DNA of 64,000 nucleotides, from positions 5,146,001 to 5,210,000 of the forward strand of contig NZ_CP010976.1 in assembly GCF_000949425.1 (NCBI RefSeq), written 5' to 3'. Shown in pieces: positions 26,530 through 35,076 of the stretch (within the stretch, counting starts at the first letter, position 1; each line of letters starts with the position of its first letter). This DNA is from Paenibacillus sp. IHBB 10380 (lineage in GTDB: Bacteria; Bacillota; Bacilli; Paenibacillales; Paenibacillaceae). A program made the position numbers and the translations under genes. Below the pieces are notes generated by a model, which worked only from the letters and a program-made list of their open reading frames with translations, searched no databases and was not told where the DNA came from.

Positions 26530-27035
26530 ATGAAGAGACATTGGAAGGTCGGGGACCTCGCCAAGCTGACGGGGCTTACCGTACGAACCCTACGCTTTTA
26601 TGATCAAATCGGTTTGTTATCTCCATCCGGCCAGACGGAATCGGGCCACAGGCTATATAGCGAATCGAACTTGTCACGCTTGCACCAGATTTTATCGCTC
26701 AAGGAGCTGGGCTTATCTCTCGAGGAGGTTAGTCGGCCTTAACTGGCGGGAAAATCAGTCCGGTTGAGATCGTGGGCCTGCAGATAAACCAAATCCAAGA
26801 GCAGATTAAAATGCAGCAGAAACTATTGGAGCAGCTTAGACATGTATCTAAGCTTATGCAGGGCAAGGGGGAATTAACGGTTGGAGATTTCACGAGCCTT
26901 CTGCAAGCGATGAAGATGGGATTTGAGAAACCGGTCATAGAGCGGCAAACGAGTTGGGAGCGACATTTGGATCTGTTGGGAGACTTTCTTGCCGAGGAGA
27001 ACGGAATTTCGAAACATGAGGAGGAAACTAAATGA
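26530..27035 (+). pseudogene. MerR-family regulator with frameshift
   Basis: The N-terminal winged helix (KVGDLAKLTGLTVRTLRFYD, then GLLSPS) is intact to EEVSRP, where the frame stops at 26742. The correct continuation, LTGGKISPVEIVGLQINQIQ, lies in another frame from about 26738 and runs through the coiled coil to 27035. A small indel near 26735 therefore splits the gene. The 3' part overlaps the next gene by ATGA. Confidence 0.8.
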
Positions 27036-27478
27036 TCGAACGATTCGTCCAAACACGCGACTTTCGTCGTCGAGCGGACTTATGCTGCTTCGCCGGAGCG
27101 AGTTTACCAAGCATGGGCCGACCCACTTGCCAAGGCCAAGTGGTTCTCGAAGCCAGACATATCTTCGATTTCCAGGTTGGCGGACGCGAGTACAGCAGCG
27201 GTGGGCCACCGGAAGGGCCAATTTTCACCTTCGACGCGAGCTATCAGGAGCTTGTCCCAGAGCAACGCATTGTCTATACGTACACGCTGGATTCGGACGG
27301 CATACGCATCTCCGTCTCGATCACAACGGTCGAGCTTATTAAGGTGGAGGGCGGCACGAAGCTGATTTTCACGGAGCAAGGTTCTTTCTTTGACGGGCAC
27401 GATACACCGGAAGTACGAGAACACGGTACAAGCGTCATGTTGGACTCACTTGGCAAGGTATTAGTAGGGGAGGTATGA
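27032..27478 (+). pseudogene. SRPBCC (AHSA1-type) protein with two frameshifts
   Basis: From FDFQVGGREYSSGGPPEG onward the main frame is a normal AHSA1/SRPBCC ligand-binding fold. The expected N-terminal piece, VVERTYAASPERVYQAWADP and then KWFSKPD, lies in a different frame at about 27065-27160. One shift near 27053 and an extra 2 nt near 27163 explain this. The uninterrupted 148-codon frame is therefore misleading, since its first ~45 residues are out of frame. Confidence 0.75.
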
Positions 27479-27481
27479 AAC

Positions 27482-27922
27482 ATGATAATAGGTGAAAATG
27501 AACTTATGGCTACGCGCGAGTACGATGTACCGCGGGAGCTTGTATTTCGGGCATGGACAACCCCCGATTTGTTAGCCCAATGGTGGGGACCCCAAGGCTT
27601 CACGAATACGTTTCATGAGTGCGATATGAGGCCGGGAGGAACGTGGAAGTTCACCATGCACGGACCGGATGGCGTGGATTATCCTAACCATAACGTCTTT
27701 GTTGAGTTCGTGCCGCCGGAGCGGGTCGTGATTGATCATCTTAACGTTCACGAATTTCGGGTAACAGCTACTTTCGAGGACTTCGAAGGGCGCACCAGGG
27801 TCACCTTCCGTCAGCTTTTCAAGAAAAAAGAGGAGTCTGAACAGGCTAAGCCGATCTGCTTAGAAGCTAATGAACAGCAGCTTGACCGACTTGGCAAGGT
27901 GCTGGCGGAATTGGCTTACTAG
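27482..27922 (+). CDS. SRPBCC (AHSA1-type) domain protein
   Basis: 146 residues, intact helix-grip fold: YDVPRELVFRAWTTPDLLAQ, WWGPQGFTN, MRPGGTWKFTMHGPDG and the C-terminal helix ANEQQLDRLGKVLAEL. GGGGAGG lies 8 nt before the ATG. It is third in a merR-SRPBCC-SRPBCC operon in which the first two genes are broken. Members bind hydrophobic ligands; the ligand is unknown. Confidence 0.85.
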   Translation: MIIGENELMATREYDVPRELVFRAWTTPDLLAQWWGPQGFTNTFHECDMRPGGTWKFTMHGPDGVDYPNHNVFVEFVPPERVVIDHLNVHEFRVTATFEDFEGRTRVTFRQLFKKKEESEQAKPICLEANEQQLDRLGKVLAELAY

Positions 27923-27985
27923 CTTTGCAAAGTTATATCGGCTTTTACCCGAAAGAACTGCCACTTACGTGATGACTCTAAAATT

Positions 27986-28031
27986 GTCGCCGTTCACGTT
28001 CCCTGTCGGGAATCGGACGGCGATTTTTATT
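27986..28031 (+). terminator. Terminator of the merR/SRPBCC operon
   Basis: TCGCCGT (27987-27993) pairs with ACGGCGA (28017-28023), with an inner TCCC/GGGA stem, followed by TTTTTATTTT. Confidence 0.7.
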
Positions 28032-28102
28032 TTAGTAACGGGAGGACGGTGGTGGAGATTAGACAGCCTATCAAGGCGGATTTTTTGCTGATCGCCCCGT
28101 TA

Positions 28103-28137
28103 AGCTGAGCCTTATCACAAGTAGTGGTAAAGCAGAA
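28103..28137 (+). repeat. Dispersed repeat, copy F (diverged)
   Basis: GCTGAGCCTTATCACAAG followed by TAGTGGTAAAGCAGAAG. It matches copy E over the same stretch with several substitutions and shares its GTGGTAAAGC right end. Confidence 0.5.
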
Positions 28138-28468
28138 GTATGTGTTAAGGGTTGAGGCGTGGATGTTAAATAACCATTTAGGGGCTTAAGTATACACATT
28201 CGATGCATGTGGAGTGTCTAATATTGATGGTACGAAAATGAAAGAATGAGAAGTGACAGATTCGCTAAAGAAAGTAAAAGGATAGGCAGACAGGTCATGT
28301 GGAGGCGGTAGTGTCAATACATCGTGTTGACAAATAGTCGGGAACGCCTAAACCCATTTTTTTATGGTAATATGACCTAAGCGTCGTTAATGTCTCGACA
28401 CATGTGAAGAATTTATCATGGTGGACTAAGAGAAGATCAAATCCCCTCGCCTTCAATACCCACCATGG
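28138..28468. other. Gene-free spacer with a tmRNA/tRNA 3'-end-like sequence
   Basis: No credible gene. TCAAATCCCCTCGCCTTCA (28437-28455) resembles the T-loop and acceptor end of a tRNA-like molecule, but the matching 5' half of the T-arm is missing. It is framed by CATGGTGG (28417-28424) and its complement CCACCATG (28460-28467). It may be a displaced attachment-site half; this is only a suggestion. Confidence 0.3.
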
Positions 28469-28498
28469 AATAACCCGACCTTATGAGGTCGGGTTATT
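28469..28498. terminator. Perfect 13-bp hairpin terminator
   Basis: AATAACCCGACCT pairs with AGGTCGGGTTATT around a 4-nt loop. The AA/TT ends give weak U-runs in both directions. Confidence 0.75.
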
Positions 28499-28651
28499 TG
28501 AATTTTCTGGTCATTTCTAAAAATCGCCTAGGATCAACAAAGCCAGTCTAATACTTTATTTTATTCTTATAGTCATCTTCTAGGATCTTGTATTTCAGCT
28601 AGGGGTGGTCTCATCGGTATACGGGATGTCCTAATTAAGCAATAGGGCGTC

Positions 28652-29590
28652 TCATCTATAGATATTTAATACATCATTAGCTAATTCACATATTCTATCT
28701 ATTAAAGCTTTTGGTTCTATAATCACACAGTTATTTCCTAGCGTATAGAAAAATGAGGAAATATAATTAATTTCATCTTCATCAATGAACATATCTATAA
28801 AGCCAGATTGTACATCAGTTACTTTTACGTATCCTTCAAGCCACGGGTTCCCTCTACATTGACGAATACCTTCTCGTGTGAGGCTAACCTTTAATGGGAT
28901 AGGATTTTTAGTTTCATGTACTTGAAACCATTCATTTAAAGTTATTTGTTTGTTTACATCCATCTCCATATTCATAACTGTTAAAGATAAAATTCGATCT
29001 ACTCGGAATAAAAGAATTTTTTTTCTCGAGTAGCAAAAAGCAGGGCAGTACCATAATCCGTTATGAGCATAAATACCAATAGGCTTTACATGTTTTATTG
29101 TTTCGCCTTTATTTGAATCGTACGTGAATTCAACAGTCATATTTGAAAGAGATGCCTCTAAAAGTTCCTTTAAGTAGGGGGTAGTTAATTTTCTTTCAGG
29201 GTTCCAAAAAGCTATATGGGCATCCATCTTATCTGCTTTTTGCTTCGCATTATCAGAAAGGTTCATATAAAACTTTTGTAGCGCAGTTTGTATTTCTGCT
29301 TTAAAGGGAAGGGTATGATAATACCGAAGAGACTGATAAGCGAAAAAAATAGATATAGCTTCTTCTTCTGTGAACAAGAGAGGAGGGAGTATACGGTTTT
29401 TTAAAACCGAATAACCCCCGTTTTTTCCTTTTTCCGCATATATAGGTAATCCTAGTTCGCTCAAATCTAACAGATACCTTTGAATAGTTCTTACAGAAAG
29501 ATTGAATTCATCTGCTAATTCCTTAGCCGTAAACGATCTTTTGTTATTGATACACATTAATAGATCTAGCAATCGCTTTGATTTAGACAT
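28652..29590 (-). CDS. WYL-domain transcriptional regulator (YafY type)
   Basis: 312 residues: N-terminal winged helix (MSKSKRLLDLLMCINNKRSF, ADEFNLSVRTIQRYLLDLSE) and a C-terminal WYL ligand-sensing domain (GIYAHNGLWYCPAFCYSR). An ATG 10 codons upstream is in frame, but AAAGGTGA sits just before the ATG at 29590. It is divergent from the reductase gene at 29710 and a paralogue of the regulator at 35077. It probably controls the reductase and itself. Confidence 0.88.
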   Translation of the reverse strand: MSKSKRLLDLLMCINNKRSFTAKELADEFNLSVRTIQRYLLDLSELGLPIYAEKGKNGGYSVLKNRILPPLLFTEEEAISIFFAYQSLRYYHTLPFKAEIQTALQKFYMNLSDNAKQKADKMDAHIAFWNPERKLTTPYLKELLEASLSNMTVEFTYDSNKGETIKHVKPIGIYAHNGLWYCPAFCYSRKKILLFRVDRILSLTVMNMEMDVNKQITLNEWFQVHETKNPIPLKVSLTREGIRQCRGNPWLEGYVKVTDVQSGFIDMFIDEDEINYISSFFYTLGNNCVIIEPKALIDRICELANDVLNIYR

Positions 29591-29610
29591 TTTTTCACCT
29601 TTTCTATATG

Positions 29611-29633
29611 AATACGACAAAAAATGACGTATT
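29611..29633. promoter_or_regulatory. Inverted repeat in the regulator/reductase divergent region
   Basis: AATACG (29611-29616) and CGTATT (29628-29633) are complementary arms with an 11-nt centre, 21 nt upstream of the WYL gene start. Candidate operator. Confidence 0.4.
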
Positions 29634-29709
29634 TAAATGATACGCTTAATAAGCAGTAATGAATGGCTGTTAAACAAAAAAATTAAAAATTCGAAGGGAG
29701 AAATGGTAT

Positions 29710-30243
29710 ATGAAACGTTCTATAGTATTATACATTGCAGCAAGCCTAGATGGTTATATTGCTCGAGAAAATGGTGAAATCGACTGGCTTTATGAAGTAG
29801 AAGGAGAAGGTGATAATGGCTACGACGAATTTTATCAGACGATTGACACGGTATTAATGGGAAAAACAACATACGATCATACCTTTGAATTAGCTGATCA
29901 ATTCCCTTATCCAGATAAAAAATGCTATGTGTTCTCACGTTCTGCACAAGATCCAAGCCCACATGCTACATTTATAAAAGATGATGTGTCGGGCTTTGTA
30001 GCAAAACTAAAAGAACAGGAAGGTGCTAAAATTTGGATAGTCGGTGGAGCTGAGATTCTTGATGTACTTTTAAAAGAAAAACTTGTTGATGAGTTTATTA
30101 TCACGATAGTGCCAACAATACTAGGTAAAGGGATTCCCCTTTTTAAAAAGGATAATTCAGAAATGAAGCTAGTTCTTAATAAAACTATACGTTTTGGTCA
30201 ATTCATTCAACTTCATTATTTGTTGAAAAATGATGGCCAATAA
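29710..30243 (+). CDS. Dihydrofolate reductase family protein (RibD C-domain)
   Basis: 177 residues of the DHFR-like/RibD-C fold: YIAASLDGYIARENGEIDWL at the start, VLMGKTTYDHTFE, and KIWIVGGAEILDVLLKEKLV with the NADPH-binding GG. Small members of this family (YyaP/YwjB type) are of unknown substrate and are often beside WYL regulators, as here. AAGGGAG precedes the ATG. Confidence 0.88.
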   Translation: MKRSIVLYIAASLDGYIARENGEIDWLYEVEGEGDNGYDEFYQTIDTVLMGKTTYDHTFELADQFPYPDKKCYVFSRSAQDPSPHATFIKDDVSGFVAKLKEQEGAKIWIVGGAEILDVLLKEKLVDEFIITIVPTILGKGIPLFKKDNSEMKLVLNKTIRFGQFIQLHYLLKNDGQ

Positions 30244-30343
30244 TATTAAAGACTCGAATGTAAAAACGGTAAACATTTATTTAGTTAGTTCTGTTGGCGT
30301 GAGTTTGGTATTCTACCGAACTACGCTTTTTATATAGTTCTCA

Positions 30344-30375
30344 CAAAAAACTTCTCTACTTTTCAGTAGAGAAGT
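30344..30375 (-). terminator. Terminator of the MFS transporter gene
   Basis: On the minus strand ACTTCTCTACT pairs with AGTAGAGAAGT around a 4-nt loop and is followed by TTTTTT. Confidence 0.85.
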
Positions 30376-30394
30376 CAATAGAATAAAGCACTGC

Positions 30395-31822
30395 TCAATG
30401 AGCTTGTTGTTTTTTTGTTATTTTTTTCAAGAATAAAGAAACAATAATTGCAATGATAGAAATAATTAAACCAAGCATGAATGTACTATTGTATCCATTA
30501 ATTGAAGCAGCTAATTGTTCGGTTACATCATTTGGATTTGTGGATTGTGCTAAATAACTTTTAGAATTTGCTGACATAGTAGCAATGAATAATGCTGTAC
30601 CAACGGCTCCTGCAACTTGCTGTAATGTACTGAAAATAGCAGATCCGTGTACGTAGTATTCAGATGTTATTTGGTTCAATCCATATGTTTGTGTGGGTAC
30701 CATTACTAGGGCTACCCCTAGCATTAAAAGGCAGTGAATAAAAATGATTTGAAGTGTTGTCGAATGTAGAGTTAGTCCCGTAAATAGATACATAGCAGTG
30801 CTAATAATTAATAGTCCAGGGATAATAACAATTCTAGCACCAAATTTATCGAACAACTTTCCTGAAGTAAGAGACATTAATCCATTGATGATACTTCCAG
30901 GCAGCATAATTAATCCTGATTTAAAGGCTGTCGCTAGTAAAACACTTTGTAGAAACATGGGCAATAACGTAATTGTTGAGAACATAGACATCATCACGAT
31001 AATCATGAGTAAAGTAGAGAGTGAAAACATTGGAAATTTAAAAGTACGTAATTCCAAAATTGGATTCGAGATACGTAATTGACGAATCACGAATGAGGTC
31101 AATGAGAAACCACCTATAATAATTGCCAAGTAGACTTGTGGATTTGACCAATTCGCATTTCCAGAAGCACTAAAACCATAAACGATACCACCAAAACCTA
31201 ATGTTGATAAAATAATGGATAGTACGTCTACTTTGGGTTTTGTCATAACGGATACATTTGCAAGGTAACGATATCCAATCAGAATTGAAAGGATAGAGAA
31301 TGGAATCATGAGATAGAATAACCATCGCCAAACAAGTGTATCAATAATGATACCTGATAACGTCGGGCCGATGGCAGGAGCAAATGTGAATATAAGGAAG
31401 ACAAGCCCCATAATTGATCCTCGTTTTTCAGGAGGATAAATAATTAGTAAGGTGTTCATTAATAAAGGGATGATAAGGCCCGTACCAAGAGCCTGAATTA
31501 TTCGAGCGACTAATAGTGTAGTAAAAGAAGGGGAAAAAGCTGCGATGATCGTACCTATTAAAAATGTAGTCATCGCTATTAAAAATAATTGTCTAGTGGT
31601 GAGCCATTGTTGAATCAAAGCTGTGACAGGTATAAGCACTCCAACAACTAGTAAGTAAGCTGTGGACAACCATTGTATTGTAGTGGCACTTACTTGAAAT
31701 TCACCCATCAGTACGGTCAATGCATTACTTAATAAGGTTTCGTTCAATGTTGCTGCAAAGGCGCCCGTCATTAAGGCGACTAAGATCGGCGTTCTTTTTA
31801 AATTTTTGAAATGAATTTCCAT
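30395..31822 (-). CDS. MFS drug:H+ antiporter, 14-TM DHA2 (EmrB/QacA) type
   Basis: About 475-residue multidrug-type exporter with many hydrophobic helices. It shows the DHA2 motifs WLSTAYLLVVGVLIPVTA, LVARIIQALGTGLIIPLLMN and GLVFLIFTFAPAIGPTLSG. An ATG 14 codons upstream is in frame, but AGGAG is 8 nt before the ATG at 31822. It is divergent from a TetR regulator, the usual arrangement for an inducible efflux pump. The substrate is not predictable. Confidence 0.9.
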   Translation of the reverse strand: MEIHFKNLKRTPILVALMTGAFAATLNETLLSNALTVLMGEFQVSATTIQWLSTAYLLVVGVLIPVTALIQQWLTTRQLFLIAMTTFLIGTIIAAFSPSFTTLLVARIIQALGTGLIIPLLMNTLLIIYPPEKRGSIMGLVFLIFTFAPAIGPTLSGIIIDTLVWRWLFYLMIPFSILSILIGYRYLANVSVMTKPKVDVLSIILSTLGFGGIVYGFSASGNANWSNPQVYLAIIIGGFSLTSFVIRQLRISNPILELRTFKFPMFSLSTLLMIIVMMSMFSTITLLPMFLQSVLLATAFKSGLIMLPGSIINGLMSLTSGKLFDKFGARIVIIPGLLIISTAMYLFTGLTLHSTTLQIIFIHCLLMLGVALVMVPTQTYGLNQITSEYYVHGSAIFSTLQQVAGAVGTALFIATMSANSKSYLAQSTNPNDVTEQLAASINGYNSTFMLGLIISIIAIIVSLFLKKITKKQQAH

Positions 31823-31951
31823 ACATATTGCTCCTCTCGAGATAGATAATAATAGTTGGCTCATTTCCTATTTTATATAGGAGTATCGATGGGAAATATA
31901 ATCAATAGTTCAACAATGGATAGTTAGGCGACAGAGTAAAGTATTTGTCTG

Positions 31952-31977
31952 ATATAAAATATAAAATATAAAATATA
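31952..31977 (+). repeat. Tandem heptamer ATATAAA, 3.7 copies
   Basis: Three exact ATATAAA units and a partial one lie directly before the AGGGGG ribosome site of the TetR gene. Copy-number change here could alter promoter or leader spacing. Confidence 0.6.
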
Positions 31978-31990
31978 GGGGGTTCTACGG

Positions 31991-32563
31991 ATGGATTTAA
32001 GGAAACGGCGCTCTATGCAGTTTTTATGGGAAGCTTTTTTTAAATTAATGACGGAAGAAAAAAGATCCTTTTCAACCATTACCGTGGACCAGATTTGTGA
32101 CAGGGCAATGATCCATCGCTCAACATTTTATAAGCATTATGATGATAAGTTTAAATTGTTAGAGTATGGGTTGAATCAACTGATGGAGGGATATTGGAAT
32201 ATTCCACTAGAAAAAAGAGTGTTAAAGCCGTTTTATTGGTCCAATGAGTTTTTTAAAGATTCCGAATCTTATAAGTTAGTCAGTGCCCAAAAAGGCGATG
32301 AGCTTTTTTTCGATTGCATGACGATTTATTCCATGCGGTTGCTAAAGCAAGATTCGTTGAAGGTGATACAACATCATAAGACGATCAATGTACCGCATGA
32401 TTTGTTGGCCAATTTTTATGTATCTACAATGGTTACATTAAGTTCGTGGTGGAGTAAAAAGCCGAATCGTGTGAGCTTAGAGCAATTGGATGAATACTTT
32501 CATGAATTAGTTAATGAAAACATTTTTGATTTTGGAAAAGAAGCGTCTAATAAAGAAGATTAG
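31991..32563 (+). CDS. TetR-family regulator
   Basis: 190 residues. The N-terminal helix-turn-helix (STITVDQICDRAMIHRSTFYKHYDDKFKLLEYG) is followed by a TetR C-terminal region containing STMVTLSSWWSKKPNRVS. AGGGGG lies 8 nt before the ATG. It is divergent from the DHA2 exporter and very probably represses it. Confidence 0.9.
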   Translation: MDLRKRRSMQFLWEAFFKLMTEEKRSFSTITVDQICDRAMIHRSTFYKHYDDKFKLLEYGLNQLMEGYWNIPLEKRVLKPFYWSNEFFKDSESYKLVSAQKGDELFFDCMTIYSMRLLKQDSLKVIQHHKTINVPHDLLANFYVSTMVTLSSWWSKKPNRVSLEQLDEYFHELVNENIFDFGKEASNKED

Positions 32564-32700
32564 AAAAGAACATATGGTGGATACAGACAGTTGATTCCAT
32601 AGAATTGTGTAAATGAAGAAATTCATAAAAGGAAAGCCATGAAGTAAATACTCAACTAGAAGAGACATTGTTTTTATAAACAACAGTTACGATGAATATA

Positions 32701-32719
32701 AGTAGACAAAATGTCTACT
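32701..32719. other. Perfect 8-bp hairpin AGTAGACA/TGTCTACT
   Basis: Arms at 32701-32708 and 32712-32719 with a 3-nt AAA loop, immediately left of repeat copy D. No T-run. Confidence 0.5.
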
Positions 32720-32726
32720 AAACTGA

Positions 32727-32794
32727 GAGGTACTTAATCATTGGCAATACGGTGAACCGTATCATAAGTAGGGTGAAATTTTCAGAAGTACCTC
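32727..32794 (+). repeat. Dispersed repeat, copy D, inside a larger palindrome
   Basis: The core TACGGT-GA-ACCGTA then TCATAAGTAGGGTGAAAT is flanked by GAGGTACTT (32727-32735) and its exact complement AAGTACCTC (32786-32794). The left arm differs from other copies, so the outer arms here were acquired independently or lost elsewhere. Confidence 0.65.
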
Positions 32795-32942
32795 TTGATT
32801 CACCAATAAGGCGCAGCGAAATTAGCTTGTGAAGATGATCCTATAAAACAAAGCGAGTCAAGGGAAATGAGCTCACCTAAAAGGGCGAGCAGAAGCGTCC
32901 AATGACACTAAAGGATGTGTCAAAAAATAAAAAGCATAACTA

Positions 32943-32957
32943 TGACAATCCTTGTCA
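32943..32957 (+). promoter_or_regulatory. Palindromic operator TGACAA-N3-TTGTCA (hydrolase operon)
   Basis: Perfect 6-3-6 palindrome (centre TCC) about 70 nt upstream of the hydrolase gene. The same palindrome with centre TAA occurs upstream of the WYL regulator at 35027-35041. Confidence 0.6.
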
Positions 32958-33025
32958 CTATTAGCGATTATGATTGAGCCAGGTACGTTAATCTTAAATC
33001 CTATTTTATAATGGAGGGAAAACAG

Positions 33026-33838
33026 ATGTTGAATTCTCACAATGGAATTGCAGCAACGAGAAAATATTTTAAATCAGGAGACCTTCAGCTTTCCTACCTT
33101 GACTTTGGTGGAGAAAGCGACCAAGTACTTGTTATGCTTCATGGGTCCATGGCTAATGCAAGAACATTTTCAGATTTAGCAGCTAAATTTAATGACTGGC
33201 GGGTGATTTGTTTAGATCAACGCGGTCATGGTTGGAGTGAGCATTCTCATGAAAAGGAATACTCAAGAGATTATTATGTAATGGATATTTTAAACCTAAT
33301 TCAAACAGAACTTGGTGGACAACCTGTAACGATATTGGGGCATTCATTAGGCGGACTAAACGCTTATCAGTTCGCGGCTCGTTATCCTGAATTAGTCAAG
33401 GTTGTTATTGTTGAGGATATCGGTGCGGAAATTATTGACGACGTTTCCTTTGTCGACAAACTTCCGTTTCGATCAGCTTCATTAAAAGAACTGAGAGATT
33501 CTCTGAAAAGTGCAGGTATTCGTGCGATAGATTATTTTTCAGAAAGCGTGTTTGAGGATGAAAAAGGCTGGGGGTTCTGCACCGACATGGAAGGGTTGAA
33601 AGTAACTGCTTCGCATGTAGATGGAGATTGGTGGGAAGATTGGTTATCTTCCAAATGTCCTATTTTGCTGATTCATGGCAGAAAAAGTATCTTTCTTGAC
33701 TTAGCCCAGGCGGAACGGATGGAAGCAAGAAGGCCAAACACAAAACTTGTCGTATTCGAAGAATGCGGACACGGCATCCACTCCGATGATTTAAACGGTT
33801 TTTATCAAGTAGTGAACGAGTTTCTCAAGAGGGGATGA
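33026..33838 (+). CDS. Alpha/beta hydrolase
   Basis: 270-residue alpha/beta-hydrolase with oxyanion motif MLHGSMANART, nucleophile elbow GHSLGG and catalytic His in CGHGIHSDD. An ATG at 33011 is in frame, but GGAGGG lies inside that extension, 7 nt before the ATG at 33026. It is followed after 7 nt by a DinB-fold gene. Substrate unknown (esterase, lactonase or peptidase-like all possible). Confidence 0.88.
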   Translation: MLNSHNGIAATRKYFKSGDLQLSYLDFGGESDQVLVMLHGSMANARTFSDLAAKFNDWRVICLDQRGHGWSEHSHEKEYSRDYYVMDILNLIQTELGGQPVTILGHSLGGLNAYQFAARYPELVKVVIVEDIGAEIIDDVSFVDKLPFRSASLKELRDSLKSAGIRAIDYFSESVFEDEKGWGFCTDMEGLKVTASHVDGDWWEDWLSSKCPILLIHGRKSIFLDLAQAERMEARRPNTKLVVFEECGHGIHSDDLNGFYQVVNEFLKRG

Positions 33839-33845
33839 ACGAATT

Positions 33846-34346
33846 ATGTATATAACGATTTCGGATTTTATCACAGAATGGAAGAATGAAGCTGTATTAA
33901 CTCAAAAAGTTTTAGACAGTTTAACAGATGAATCATTACAGCAGCAAGTATATCCCGAAGGTCGCACTTTAGGAAGAATTGCGTGGCATTTTGTAACGAA
34001 TATCCCTGATTACTTGACTGAATTTGGACTTGTGATCGATCAGGTACAACATTCAGATGAAGTACCATCTGCAATAAAAATCGCTGAGACCTTTAAAAAT
34101 ATAAGTTCTGATGTAGTTAAAGCTGTTGAAGGACAATGGACGGATGATGCTTTAAAACAAATACAAAATTCCTTCGGCCGACAGGAATCGAATGCTACCA
34201 TCTTTATGGGATTGATGAACCACATTGCTCATCATAGAGGACAGGTTACCGTTCTTATGCGTCAAGCGGGGTTACGTATACCTGCGGTATATGGTCCTTC
34301 GAAGGAAATTTGGATGCAAATGGGAGTAGAAAAGCCACCACTGTGA
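33846..34346 (+). CDS. DinB-family protein
   Basis: 166-residue four-helix-bundle protein of the DinB/YfiT superfamily. Metal-binding histidines are in AWHFVTNIPDYL and in MNHIAHHRGQVTVLMRQAG. Members include metal-dependent thiol transferases and proteins of unknown role. It is second in the hydrolase operon and followed by a terminator. Confidence 0.87.
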   Translation: MYITISDFITEWKNEAVLTQKVLDSLTDESLQQQVYPEGRTLGRIAWHFVTNIPDYLTEFGLVIDQVQHSDEVPSAIKIAETFKNISSDVVKAVEGQWTDDALKQIQNSFGRQESNATIFMGLMNHIAHHRGQVTVLMRQAGLRIPAVYGPSKEIWMQMGVEKPPL

Positions 34347-34376
34347 AAGTGAAACCACTGAAAAAGTCTCTTTGCC

Positions 34377-34424
34377 AAAAAAGGTATAACCACTTAAGAA
34401 AAATGAGGAGGTTATACCTTTTTT
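34377..34424 (+). terminator. Terminator of the hydrolase/DinB operon
   Basis: AAAAAAGGTATAACC pairs exactly with GGTTATACCTTTTTT, 15 bp, 18-nt loop. Confidence 0.88.
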
Positions 34425-34587
34425 CTGTCTTCTGGGTAAACAACGCCATCGAAACCTCTATGCACGTCTATGCGAACGCTAAAAGTGGGTTGAGGATTTG
34501 CGGCGAACTTTCCGTGGAAGCCGATGAGTGCTTAGGGTCGGGTTTTCTCCATAATCAACAGTGATCTATAGTGGGATAGGAAAGCGT

Positions 34588-34805
34588 ATGAGGAATATTT
34601 CTCATGGAAAGGAAAAAGCGGTCTATCAAGAGATCATTGAGGCAGAGAAGATCGTTTAGAAGAGCACGAAGGTAAAACGAAATTTGTAAACCATGCAGAA
34701 TATGATTCAGCTGAAGCGCTTCAGGAGGTCTTGGATATGGGGATAGAGCGAGGATATACGGAAATACTTGATTGTCTTGATGAGCATTTGCAAGCGATCC
34801 AATAA
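34588..34805 (+). pseudogene. SRPBCC (AHSA1-type) C-terminal remnant
   Basis: KEKAVYQEIIEAEKIV runs to a stop. Shifting frame from 34647 gives EEHEGKTKFVNHAEYDSAEA, LQEVLDMGIERGYTEIL and DCLDEHLQ, the C-terminal strands and helix of an AHSA1-type fold. A frameshift or short deletion lies near 34650, and the 5' half is missing. Confidence 0.6.
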
Positions 34806-35025
34806 ACAACTCCTGCATGAAGCAATGGGCTTCACATAGCAACACGTATCGATAAAAAAGATTTCTACATGAGAAGAAGTCTACCTTGACAGTATGAACT
34901 GCCAGATGATATAGGTCCGGGCGATCAAGGCGAAGATATCCGAGCCAAGGCTGTAGGCACCAATCCTCCACCCGTCGATCACTCCTAATTTAGTGTTGCT
35001 TTCTAGTTCATCATAAGAAATAATG

Positions 35026-35055
35026 GTGACAATAATTGTCATAAACTCATATATT
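35026..35055 (+). promoter_or_regulatory. WYL regulator promoter with overlapping palindromic operator
   Basis: -35 GTGACA (35026-35031), 18-nt spacer, -10 TATATT (35050-35055). TGACAA-TAA-TTGTCA (35027-35041) covers the -35 and the spacer start, so binding would repress. This fits autoregulation by the encoded WYL protein. Confidence 0.55.
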
Positions 35056-35076
35056 TAAAAAAGAGGGATGGTCGGG

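Noticed and set aside
28437..28455. Intact tRNA or tmRNA gene
   Set aside because: Only a 3'-end-like stretch exists; no D-arm, anticodon arm or 5' acceptor strand can be paired.
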